Shown one piece after another: positions 1 through 6,442 of a stretch of DNA of 7,638 bases. The notes under the pieces are model-generated. The model was not told the DNA's origin and made no database searches. It saw nothing but the letters and a program-made list of their open reading frames with translations. Made by a program: the position numbers and the translations under genes. Positions within the stretch are counted from its first letter, which is position 1, and every line of letters begins with the position of its first letter. Source of the stretch: an uncultured Spartobacteria bacterium (GTDB lineage: Bacteria > Verrucomicrobiota > Verrucomicrobiia > Chthoniobacterales > UBA6821); assembly GCA_903831635.1 (NCBI GenBank), contig CAIKYN010000401.1, positions 1 through 7,638 of the forward strand, written 5' to 3'.

Positions 1-767
1 AGGCCCAGAAGCGTGGCGGCGTCGCTGCATTCATCGACGGCGAGCACGCACTCGATCCTGCCTATGCCCGCAAGCTTGGCGTGACTCTCGAGGAGCTCCG
101 TGTCTCCCAGCCCAGCTCCGGTGAAGAGGCCCTCCGCATCTGCGAGACCCTCGTTCGTTCCAATGCCGTCGACGTGGTCGTCCTCGATTCCGTGGCAGCA
201 CTCGTCACCAAGTCCGAGCTCGAGGGCGAGATCGGCGACTCCGTCGTCGGTGCCCAGGCCCGCCTCATGAGCGCCGCCATGAGGAAGCTCACTGCCTTCA
301 TTTCCAAGGCCGACTGCTGCTGCATCTTCACCAACCAGATCCGCGAGAAGATCGGCGTCATGTTCGGCAATCCCGAGACCACCCCGGGCGGTAAGGCTCT
401 CAAGTTCTACGCCAGCGTCCGTTGCGATATCCGACGCATCGGCGCGATCAAGCAGACCGACGGTACCGTCACCGGCAACCGCACCCGCGTGAAGGTGGTT
501 AAGAACAAGGTCGCTCCTCCCTTCACCGAGGCTGAGTTCGACATCATGTACAATGAGGGGATCTCCTCTACCGGCTCCTTGCTGGATCTTGCGCTCGAGA
601 AGAACATCATCGAGAAGCGCGGTTCCTGGATGGGCTATAAGGGGAACAACATCGCCCAAGGTCGCGATGCCGCGAAGGATCTGCTCAAGACCGACACCGC
701 GCTCTACGCCGAGATCGAGGAGGCGGTGAAGGCCGCCCTCGAGGCCGACGCCCTTGGGAAAAAGTAG
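1..767 (+). CDS. recA: RecA recombinase, 5' truncated by window edge
   Basis: RecA binds single-stranded DNA as a filament, drives ATP-dependent strand exchange and triggers LexA-type self-cleavage in the SOS response. The reading frame is open from base 3, before any start codon, and 254 residues are visible. By alignment from memory with E. coli RecA, the first visible residues match about residue 83, so the N-terminal domain and Walker A loop lie outside the window. Visible landmarks are FIDGEHALDP (catalytic Glu of the ATPase), VDVVVLDSVAAL (Walker B), the TNQIREKIGVMFGNPETT segment with loop L2, and GGKALKFYASVR. The C-terminus ends ALGKK and lacks the acidic tail of E. coli RecA. An unusual Cys-Cys-Cys run lies just before the NQIR motif. 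The GTG at 81 is internal, not the start. The gene ends in TAG and is followed by a terminator, so it is likely the last gene of its unit. Family identity is certain. Confidence 0.98.
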   Translation, partial: AQKRGGVAAFIDGEHALDPAYARKLGVTLEELRVSQPSSGEEALRICETLVRSNAVDVVVLDSVAALVTKSELEGEIGDSVVGAQARLMSAAMRKLTAFISKADCCCIFTNQIREKIGVMFGNPETTPGGKALKFYASVRCDIRRIGAIKQTDGTVTGNRTRVKVVKNKVAPPFTEAEFDIMYNEGISSTGSLLDLALEKNIIEKRGSWMGYKGNNIAQGRDAAKDLLKTDTALYAEIEEAVKAALEADALGKK

Positions 768-791
768 CAAGAAGTAACTGCAGGTATTATT

Positions 792-810
792 TGGAACTCA
801 GGAACTCAGG
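792..810. repeat. Tandem octamer repeat, GGAACTCA orientation
   Basis: Two overlapping copies of GGAACTCAGG (793-802 and 801-810) give a period-8 tandem, GGAACTCA GGAACTCA GG, 26 bases after the recA stop. Thirteen bases (792-804) are the exact reverse complement of the repeat cores at 911-923 and 3532-3544. CCTGAG at 817-822 plus TTCC at 826-829 can fold back on the second copy with a six-base loop and a three-base bulge. Confidence 0.75.
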
Positions 811-837
811 ATAAGACCTGAGCAATTCCGAGAATAC

Positions 838-873
838 AGGCCTCACTCGGTAAGCGGGTGGGGCCTCTTTTCT
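838..873 (+). terminator. Intrinsic terminator of recA
   Basis: AGGCCTCACTC (838-848) pairs with GGGTGGGGCCT (856-866) to form an 11-bp stem with two G-U wobbles and a seven-base loop. It is followed by CTTTTCT. It lies 70 bases after the recA stop codon and separates recA from the pdh genes. This is a standard Rho-independent layout. Confidence 0.85.
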
Positions 874-902
874 GCCATTCAAGGGTTTTTGATTGCATGC
901 AG

Positions 903-928
903 TTCCTGCATTCCTGAGTTCCATATTA
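903..928. repeat. Octamer repeat upstream of pdhA
   Basis: TTCCTGCA TTCCTGAG TTCC (903-922) is a period-8 tandem with one variant unit, followed by ATATTA. Bases 911-928 (TTCCTGAGTTCCATATTA) recur exactly at 3532-3549, upstream of the E2 gene. TATTAT at 924-929 resembles a -10 box, but no good -35 lies at the right distance, so a promoter role is only a possibility. Because the repeat lies in the stretch 893-1021, the open frame there is unlikely to be coding. Confidence 0.75.
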
Positions 929-1021
929 TCTCTTCTCGTTGATTGCTTCTGGCTTGCCGCCCGAGGCCGATTTCGGGATAGTTTCCGCTTGCCGTCCTCT
1001 CACCAGTGGATGGAAAAGCCC

Positions 1022-2323
1022 ATGGCACGCACGCTTTCCCTACCTTCGAAATCCAAAAAGACCGCCGCTAAAAAGGTGGCCCGTCCCGCAGCCCCCAAGG
1101 TTGCCACCAAAAAAGCGACCCCGAAACCGGCACAAGCTGCTGCCAAACCTGTTAAAAAGGCTCCCTCTAAGGTTTTGGCTCCGAAGGCTGCCCCCAAGAA
1201 GGCCGCTGCATCCAAGGGCAAGGCTGCTGCCTCCACCACTGGGATTGCTGCACCCGCCAAGGTGGCATCCCTCGATTTCTCCAAGTCCCCCTTCAACGCC
1301 TCCCTCAAGCCTGCACAGAAGGTCGGCTTCCTCCGCGAGATGCTTCGCATCCGTCGGTTCGAGCAGCAGGCGCTGAAATATTACAATCAGGGGATCATGG
1401 GGGGCTTCCTCCACCTCTATAATGGCCAGGAGTCGGTTGCCGTCGGCACTGCTTCATTGATGAATGGTCACGACGAGATCATCACCGCCTACCGCGACCA
1501 CGGCCACGCTTTGGCAGTCGGCATGGGGATGAACGAGTGCATGGCCGAGCTCTTCGGCAAAGGCACCGGCTGTTCCAAGGGCAAGGGTGGATCGATGCAC
1601 TTCTTTGCACCCGACAAGCACTACTGGGGTGGCCATGGAATCGTCGCCGGCCAGACCCCGCTTGGCCTCGGTCTTGCCTTCGCGATCAAGTACAAGAAGA
1701 TCAACGGCTGCGCAGTCGCTTTCCTTGGTGACGGTGCCGTGAACCAGGGTGTCTTCAGCGAGTGCTTGAACATGGCCGCGCTTTGGGATCTCCCCATCGT
1801 CTATGTGATCGAAAACAACGGCTACTCCATGGGCACCAGCCTCGAGCGTTCCTCCGCCGTGAATGGCTCCCTGGCCAAGCGTGCCGAGGGCTTCTGCGTC
1901 GAGTGGGCGACCTGCGGCGGTTTCGATCTTTACGAGCTGCGTGCCAATCTTGGCGCCGCCATGGAGCGTGCCCGCAAGGAGTCCAAGCCGATGGTTCTCG
2001 AGGTCTCCACCTACCGCTACTACGGCCATTCTGTTGCCGACGCGAATGCCAAGAAGTACCGCTCTCCTGAGGAGATCGAGCGCTATAAGACGGAGTATGA
2101 TCCGATCACGATTTGGCAGAATCAGCTCCTCAAGGAGAAGGTCGTGACCCAAGCCCAAATCGAGAAGATTGATGCCGAGGCTAAGGCCGAGGCGGCAGCA
2201 GCAGCCGAATTTGGGATCTCGAGCCCCTGGCCCACCGAGGAGAGCATTTTTGAGGACATCTACCACGAGGTGGATCACAAGACCGAGGCAGGCCAGACCG
2301 GCCGTTTCTTCTTCAGCGAGTAG
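1022..2323 (+). CDS. pdhA: Pyruvate dehydrogenase E1 component, alpha subunit
   Basis: This is the alpha subunit of the thiamine-diphosphate-dependent E1, which decarboxylates pyruvate and reductively acetylates the E2 lipoyl arm. The predicted protein has 433 residues. The catalytic domain begins near residue 95 (LREMLRIRRFEQQ). The thiamine diphosphate motif is GDG at 236-238 through ENN at 264-266, the usual spacing. The loop YRYYGHSVADANAKKYRSPEE matches the conserved active-site (phosphorylation) loop of the family. Residues 1-84 form a low-complexity tail of Lys, Ala and Pro with 19 Lys, 2 Arg and no Asp or Glu, which most family members lack. The ATG at 1022 was chosen because GGAAAAG ends three bases before it; an in-frame ATG at 1010 would add four residues. 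The longer frame from TTG 893 is rejected since it crosses the octamer repeat. A 2-oxoisovalerate E1 is the main alternative, but the YRYYGHS loop and the E2 partner favour pyruvate. Confidence 0.93.
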   Translation: MARTLSLPSKSKKTAAKKVARPAAPKVATKKATPKPAQAAAKPVKKAPSKVLAPKAAPKKAAASKGKAAASTTGIAAPAKVASLDFSKSPFNASLKPAQKVGFLREMLRIRRFEQQALKYYNQGIMGGFLHLYNGQESVAVGTASLMNGHDEIITAYRDHGHALAVGMGMNECMAELFGKGTGCSKGKGGSMHFFAPDKHYWGGHGIVAGQTPLGLGLAFAIKYKKINGCAVAFLGDGAVNQGVFSECLNMAALWDLPIVYVIENNGYSMGTSLERSSAVNGSLAKRAEGFCVEWATCGGFDLYELRANLGAAMERARKESKPMVLEVSTYRYYGHSVADANAKKYRSPEEIERYKTEYDPITIWQNQLLKEKVVTQAQIEKIDAEAKAEAAAAAEFGISSPWPTEESIFEDIYHEVDHKTEAGQTGRFFFSE

Positions 2324-2371
2324 GATGCCCGCCTAATAGACTTCAGCCGAAACCGCTAAACACCTTCCTGT

Positions 2372-3346
2372 ATGCCAGTCATCACCTACCGCCAGGCCCT
2401 GAACGACGCGTTCGCCGAGGAGCTCACCCGCGACGAGAATGTCTTCCTCATGGGGGAAGAGGTCGCCCAGTACAACGGCGCCTACAAGGTCACCGAGGGA
2501 CTCTGGGAGCGTTTCGGATCGAAGCGCGTCATCGACACCCCGATCAGTGAGGCGGCCTTCCTCGGCCTCGGCGTTGGAGCTGCCATGATGGGGCTGCGCC
2601 CAGTCGTTGAACTCATGTTCTGGAGCTTCGCCTACGTCGGATTTGACCAGATCATCAACAATGCCGGCTGCATCCGCTACATGTCCGGCGGTCTCATCAA
2701 TGTCCCGATGGTCGTCCGCGGCCCCGCGAATGGCGGTACCAATGTCGGCGCCACTCACTCCCACACCCCTGAGAATTTTCTGGCAAACACCCCGGGGCTG
2801 AAGGTCGTCTGCCCTGCTACTCCGTATGATGCGAAGGGACTCATGATCGCCTCCATCCGCGATAACGATACCGTCTGCTTCATGGAGAATACGCTCCTCT
2901 ACGGTGACCTCGGCGAGGTTCCTGATGGTGCCTATACCATTCCTCTGGGAGTCGCCGAGGTGAAGCGCGAGGGTATCGACGTCTCCCTCATCGCCCATGG
3001 CCGCGCGGTCCTTACCTGCCTCGCCGCCGCCGAAATCCTCGCAGCAGAGCATGGCATCGAGGCTGAGGTCGTCGATCTTCGCTCCATTCGTCCGCTCGAT
3101 GAGGAGACCATCCTCAACTCCGTGGCAAAGACCCACCGTGCCGTCCTCGTTGATGAGAATAAGCCCTTCTGCGGCGTCAGCTCACAGATCGCGGCCCTCC
3201 TTGCCGAGCACGCTTTCGACGATCTCGACGCCCCCGTTCTCCGTGTCACCGCCCTTGATGCACCGGCCATCTACAGCATGCCGCTCGAGAAGCTACAGCT
3301 CCCCGATGCCCAGGCCGTGGTGGCGAAAGTGTTGTCTAGTTTTTGA
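2372..3346 (+). CDS. pdhB: Pyruvate dehydrogenase E1 component, beta subunit
   Basis: The beta subunit pairs with PdhA to form the E1 heterotetramer and completes the active site at the subunit interface. Its 324 residues are the normal family length. The pyrimidine-binding region shows MGEEVAQYNGAYKVT (Glu29/Glu30). The segment RVIDTPISEAAFLGLGVGAAMMGLRP and the block VGATHSHTPENF follow, with His129 at the position of the conserved active-site His. The C-terminal transketolase-type domain begins around residue 200 and includes EVVDLRSIRPLD and LVDENKPFCG. The family usually has HSQ where this protein has HSH. The gene starts 48 bases after pdhA, so the two are probably cotranscribed. No Shine-Dalgarno-like purine run precedes the ATG; the leader is pyrimidine-rich (CACCTTCCTGT). 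Confidence 0.95.
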   Translation: MPVITYRQALNDAFAEELTRDENVFLMGEEVAQYNGAYKVTEGLWERFGSKRVIDTPISEAAFLGLGVGAAMMGLRPVVELMFWSFAYVGFDQIINNAGCIRYMSGGLINVPMVVRGPANGGTNVGATHSHTPENFLANTPGLKVVCPATPYDAKGLMIASIRDNDTVCFMENTLLYGDLGEVPDGAYTIPLGVAEVKREGIDVSLIAHGRAVLTCLAAAEILAAEHGIEAEVVDLRSIRPLDEETILNSVAKTHRAVLVDENKPFCGVSSQIAALLAEHAFDDLDAPVLRVTALDAPAIYSMPLEKLQLPDAQAVVAKVLSSF

Positions 3347-3414
3347 GATCGGATGAACTCCATCGCATCTTTTGTTTACTCTGACACGGCGTCTCCAAAG
3401 TCCTATTGTCTGGC

Positions 3415-3508
3415 GATCCTCCCGGATCAGCCATCCTCGGCTGCAAGGGTAGCCTCGGACTGCTCACCTGCGGTTCGCATGACTAAGCCGCGTTCCCACG
3501 CGCCTTTT
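3415..3508. other. Small hairpins between pdhB and the E2 gene
   Basis: The 243-base gap between pdhB and the E2 gene holds three short hairpins: GATCC/GGATC (3415-3419 with 3424-3428), CAGCC/GGCTG (3428-3432 with 3439-3443) and CGCG/CGCG (3489-3492 with 3499-3502), the last followed by CCTTTTCC. The third could be a weak terminator or an attenuating pause, but its stem is only four pairs. CACGCGCCT (3497-3505) recurs at 4943-4951 in the gap after the E2 gene. No convincing gene is seen here. Confidence 0.35.
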
Positions 3509-3531
3509 CCTGCTTCTGCTTCCTTCTCCCT

Positions 3532-3549
3532 TTCCTGAGTTCCATATTA
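3532..3549. repeat. Octamer-core repeat upstream of the E2 gene
   Basis: TTCCTGAGTTCCATATTA is an exact copy of 911-928 and lies 40 bases before the E2 start codon. It has one and a half octamer units followed by ATATTA. TATTAA (3545-3550) could act as a weak -10 box for a separate E2 transcript. Confidence 0.75.
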
Positions 3550-3589
3550 ATTTTCACCCTTCTGCCCTAACAGCCTAACTCCTACGACC

Positions 3590-4879
3590 ATGCCAGAGAT
3601 CACGATGCCCAAGTTGAGCGACACCATGACGGAGGGAACCCTCCTGCGCTGGCGCAAGAAGAAGGGGGACAAGGTTGAGGTGGGTGACATTCTGGCCGAG
3701 GTCGAGACCGACAAGGCGACCATGGAGATGGAGTCCTTTGAGGAGGGGACGCTCGCCGATATCTTTGTTCCCGAAGGTGGTAAGGTCGTCGTTGGTGCTC
3801 CCTTGGCACTGGTTCTTAAGGAGGGTGAGAAAGCCGGCGAAAGATCCACGGGATCCAAGTCAGCACCAGCTGCGCCTGCAGCTGAAGCTCCTGCTTCCCG
3901 TCCGTCCGTTTCAAGCGGTCGTCCGCTCACTCCGAGGGCACGCGCTGCCGCTCTCCGAGCGGGGAATGGAGGGGGGGCCGGAGGAAATGTGAACGAGGGA
4001 GTCCGCGTCAAGGCAACACCCCTCGCCCGCAAGATCGCCGACGCCCGCGGCGTCCGCCTCGCAGGACTCCAAGGTACCGGCCCCGGCGGCCGCATTATTG
4101 CTTTCGACGTCGAGAACGCGCCCGTGGGTGGTTCCGCTCCCGCAGCTGCCGGTGCTTCCCCCGTTGCTGCCATCCTGCCGACCCCAATCGCCGGGATGTC
4201 CGAGACCCGCGTACCGCTCAGCGGCATGCGCCGCGTCATCGCTGAGCGCCTGCTCGCGAGCAAGACGCAGATCCCCCATTTCTATCTCTCCATCGAGATC
4301 GACGCCGCCCCGATGATGGCCTTCCGCAAGGAGTACATCGAAGCCAGCGGTGGCAAGATCACCTTCAACGACATCGCTCTCTCCGCCGTGGCCCGTGCCG
4401 CCATGCAGAAGCCAAAGGTCAACGCCGCCTTCGCCGGCGACGCCATCATCGAGTATGGCAGCGTGAATCTCTCCGTCGCGATCGCCGTCGAAGACGGCCT
4501 CGTCACCCCGGTCATCCGTGATGCGCAGAACCTCTCGCTCAAGGAGATCAGCGCCGCCGTCAAGGATCTCGCGCTCCGTGCCCGTGACAAGAAGCTCAAG
4601 CCCGAGGAATACGCGGGCGGCACCATCACCGTCTCCAACCTCGGCTCCTATGGCATCGAGCAGTTCTGCGCCATCGTGAATCCTCCCCAGGCCGCGATTC
4701 TCGCCGTCGGAGCCATCGTCAAGAAGCCCGTGGTCAACAGCCGCGACGAGATCGAGATCGGTCACCGCATGAGCATTACTCTCAGCGGCGACCATCGTGT
4801 CGTCGATGGGGCGGTTGCTGCCGAATATATGGGGGCGCTGCGGAAGCTCCTAGAATCCCCCGCTTTGCTGTTGCTGTAG
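3590..4879 (+). CDS. pdhC: Pyruvate dehydrogenase E2, dihydrolipoamide acetyltransferase
   Basis: E2 forms the core of the complex, carries acetyl groups on a swinging lipoyl arm and transfers them to CoA. The protein has 429 residues in the usual order. A single lipoyl domain spans residues 1-80, with the lipoylated Lys42 in ETDKATMEME. A Pro/Ala/Ser-rich linker spans about 82-138. The peripheral-subunit-binding domain spans about 141-176 (KATPLARKIADARGV through GTGPGGRI). A second Ala/Pro linker precedes the catalytic domain from about residue 204. The catalytic motif DHRVVDG places His402 and Asp406. SNLGSYGIEQFCAIVNPPQ is typical of acetyltransferases of pyruvate complexes. The start gives the canonical MPEITMPKLSDTMTEG opening but has no Shine-Dalgarno site. 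The 243-base gap from pdhB allows either an operon or a separate promoter. The E3 gene does not follow. Confidence 0.95.
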   Translation: MPEITMPKLSDTMTEGTLLRWRKKKGDKVEVGDILAEVETDKATMEMESFEEGTLADIFVPEGGKVVVGAPLALVLKEGEKAGERSTGSKSAPAAPAAEAPASRPSVSSGRPLTPRARAAALRAGNGGGAGGNVNEGVRVKATPLARKIADARGVRLAGLQGTGPGGRIIAFDVENAPVGGSAPAAAGASPVAAILPTPIAGMSETRVPLSGMRRVIAERLLASKTQIPHFYLSIEIDAAPMMAFRKEYIEASGGKITFNDIALSAVARAAMQKPKVNAAFAGDAIIEYGSVNLSVAIAVEDGLVTPVIRDAQNLSLKEISAAVKDLALRARDKKLKPEEYAGGTITVSNLGSYGIEQFCAIVNPPQAAILAVGAIVKKPVVNSRDEIEIGHRMSITLSGDHRVVDGAVAAEYMGALRKLLESPALLLL

Positions 4880-5022
4880 GCTTGGGATTTTGGCGCAGGG
4901 CGGAGTTGCTGCCCGCTCGCAGTAGTTAACTACAGCTTCGCTCACGCGCCTAGCCCTGCATCCAAACCTCCAAGCCTTGCCTGAAAAGGAAGTCTGGTAC
5001 GAAGCGGAGTCTGGCGCCAAAA
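4878..5022. repeat. Structured element with nested inverted repeats after the E2 gene
   Basis: AGGCTTGG (4878-4885) is complementary to CCAAGCCT (4970-4977). Nested inside, GCAGGGC (4895-4901) pairs with GCCCTGC (4953-4959). At the centre is the perfect 12-base palindrome GTAGTTAACTAC (4922-4933). A competing arm, TTTTGGCGC (4888-4896), matches GCGCCAAAA (5014-5022), so two folds exclude each other. GAAGTCTGG and GGAGTCTGG (4989-4997 and 5006-5014) form an imperfect direct repeat. It starts on the E2 stop codon. It may end the pdh transcript, or be a dispersed palindromic element or a recombination target; I do not recognise it as a named family. The rest of the 4880-5246 gap shows no convincing gene; TATGAT at 5182-5187 resembles a -10 box for the following gene. 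Confidence 0.55.
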
Positions 5023-5246
5023 AAAGTGATTCATTGTTGGCAGGCCCGACGTGACTGGAATTAACCCTTAGCTTTGCAAGGACTGGCCCCTCCCAAAGAA
5101 AAAAACGCACACAGATTGTTTCCCCATTACCCTCGAAATTCATCCCACTTAGGTAAAAATAAACTTTGTAGTGCTAACGCCTATGATACCAATTACAGCT
5201 ACTTGTTCACTCATGTAAAAAAGAGACAACAAAGCGTCTGACCAAA

Positions 5247-5759
5247 ATGGCTACATATATTTACAAAAATAATGAGCAACTTGGACCTTTTGAAGACGCT
5301 GTAGTTCTTTCAGCACTCTTGGATGGAGCATTTGCCTACAGCGATTTGTGCTGGCGTGAGGGGTGGGAGGATTGGAGAACACTTGAATCAATATTCTCAA
5401 AGCCGATCAATAAACAGTCTACAAACCCACCGGCAGAAGAAAAACCATCTGTAAAAAAGAGTCAAAGAAGGGGTGGATTATTTAGCATTATTTTAAGAAC
5501 AATTAAGTCGGTTTTTGGTGATAGAGAGTTTTCTAATTATGATGAATGCCCAAAAATCTTTTACAGATTTGATGGAGGTGAGGAGTATGGCCCAAGTCAG
5601 ATTCATAGATATATTGATAATTTGCCCAGGTATTCAAAAAACTCTCTCAAAGAATGCCGATTTACAGACGAAAAAAATGGCGACCTAAAGAGTATTTCTT
5701 GGAAGTATACAATAAAATACCTGCCGGGGAAAGCGCTATTGCTAAACTCAGAAAACTAA
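5247..5759 (+). CDS. GYF_2-domain protein, N-terminal part (frameshifted gene)
   Basis: This 170-residue frame opens with a GYF_2-type domain (residues about 3-51: YIYKNNEQLGPFE, then WREGWEDWRTLESIF), a fold that in known cases binds proline-rich peptides. A basic linker follows (KKSQRRGG, about 70-76). A second domain of the same pattern then begins near residue 104 (FYRFDGGEEYGPSQI). It should end in a W-x-P segment like the first, but in this frame it runs into an unrelated tail after residue 144. That missing segment, KKWRPKEYF, is present in the overlapping frame just past the A7 run at 5671-5677. The real product is therefore probably a longer protein continuing to 6397, and the last 26 residues here are likely out-of-frame. 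The ATG at 5247 is the only start in a frame open from 5187; no Shine-Dalgarno site precedes it. No signal peptide or clear membrane segment is seen. The function is unknown. Confidence 0.7.
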   Translation: MATYIYKNNEQLGPFEDAVVLSALLDGAFAYSDLCWREGWEDWRTLESIFSKPINKQSTNPPAEEKPSVKKSQRRGGLFSIILRTIKSVFGDREFSNYDECPKIFYRFDGGEEYGPSQIHRYIDNLPRYSKNSLKECRFTDEKNGDLKSISWKYTIKYLPGKALLLNSEN

Positions 5760-6397
5760 AAATTGGTTTTAATGAAAAAATATTGCATAAAGAAGCACTA
5801 AAGTTAATTAGCGAAGCCGATAATAATCTTGCTCCTACAAAAATCATGCTAAAAAAAATTAAAGAGCATGGTTTTGATATTGAATCTGTAACAACAAAAG
5901 AAGACGCCTTAAATCTACTTAAAGAAATTAAAAAGAAAGATACTATAATTAGAGAAGCCGAAAGAACGCTTTTGAGAAGATTAGATGATCAGCCACTTTT
6001 TGAAGAACAACTCCATCAATTAGAGGAGCTTAAAAACAAAATTGTTAAAATACTTCCTGCGTGGAAACCAAAGGAATTTCAAGCAACTACTAGTGATTTA
6101 TCTGATTTAGAAGCTTACATTGAACTTTTACAAGAAGCTCTGGAACAGGCGCTAATATGGGATGAAGTCTCCTTTATAAAATATCCTTTTCTGGAAATGA
6201 AGTACACTAAAGATGGATCTCTTGACGAAGTTGAATATAAATTATCTTTTCCAAGGAACATCGTACCCAAAGATGGCTTAATTGCATTCCAAGGTATGGT
6301 TTTCAAATCTTACATTAAAGCGGAATCAGAAGAATTTAGTCGGCTTCCTCTACTAAAAAAAGCATTTCCGACAGCTATTATTGAAAAAGTGGGGTGA
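5654..6397 (+). CDS. Unknown helical protein, C-terminal part of the split GYF gene
   Basis: This frame has 247 codons from the ATG at 5654, but that ATG has no ribosome site and the first eight residues are probably out-of-frame. Genuine sequence most likely begins at 5678 (WRPKEYF), read as a continuation of the upstream GYF-domain frame. Residues about 28-56 and 60-94 look like two copies of a helical unit (AIAKLRKLKIGFNE..KEALKLI and KIMLKKIKEHGFD..KEDALNLL). Their shape recalls small LTK-x-EA domains such as DUF3072, though this is an impression only. A charged helical stretch with coiled-coil character follows (about 95-150). The end is a mixed alpha/beta region (FLEMKYTKDGSLDEVEYKLSF) I cannot place. 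The very AT-rich codons match the upstream part and not the pdh genes. It ends 106 bases before the convergent hydrolase gene. The function is unknown. Confidence 0.65.
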   Translation: MPIYRRKKWRPKEYFLEVYNKIPAGESAIAKLRKLKIGFNEKILHKEALKLISEADNNLAPTKIMLKKIKEHGFDIESVTTKEDALNLLKEIKKKDTIIREAERTLLRRLDDQPLFEEQLHQLEELKNKIVKILPAWKPKEFQATTSDLSDLEAYIELLQEALEQALIWDEVSFIKYPFLEMKYTKDGSLDEVEYKLSFPRNIVPKDGLIAFQGMVFKSYIKAESEEFSRLPLLKKAFPTAIIEKVG

Positions 6398-6405
6398 TAA
6401 AAAGC

Positions 6406-6435
6406 CTCAAGTATGATTTCTAAAGCTTGAGTTTT
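6406..6435 (+). terminator. Possible weak terminator of the island gene
   Basis: CTCAAG (6406-6411) pairs with CTTGAG (6426-6431), with a 14-base loop, followed directly by TTTT. It lies nine bases after the TGA stop. A six-pair stem and a short T run make it marginal, but its position and direction fit. Confidence 0.4.
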
Positions 6436-6442
6436 AGATGTC

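Noticed and set aside
893..1021. N-terminal extension of pdhA from a TTG start, giving a hydrophobic leader
   Set aside because: It spans the tandem octamer repeat shared with other intergenic sites, uses a weak start and has no family counterpart; GGAAAAG before ATG 1022 gives a better start.
3353..3538. 61-codon frame between pdhB and the E2 gene
   Set aside because: No recognisable motif, no ribosome site, overlaps small hairpins and the octamer repeat; probably chance.
3911..4795. Long minus-strand frames opposite the pdh genes
   Set aside because: These mirror strongly coding GC-rich genes on the plus strand and have no domain of their own.
4878..4977. Integron attC site
   Set aside because: The nested arms suggested it, but the conserved GTTRRRY/RYYYAAC end boxes are not in place and no integrase is present.
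4850..5143. 97-codon minus-strand frame over the E2 3' end
   Set aside because: It crosses the palindromic element and the E2 coding end, with no motif or ribosome site.
5587..5688. 33-residue frame after GGAGG (5574-5578) with ideal spacing to an ATG
   Set aside because: The purine run encodes Gly-Gly-Glu-Glu of the GYF-like domain and the small frame has no recognisable feature. It is also too far upstream of the A7 run to act as a usual frameshift stimulator.
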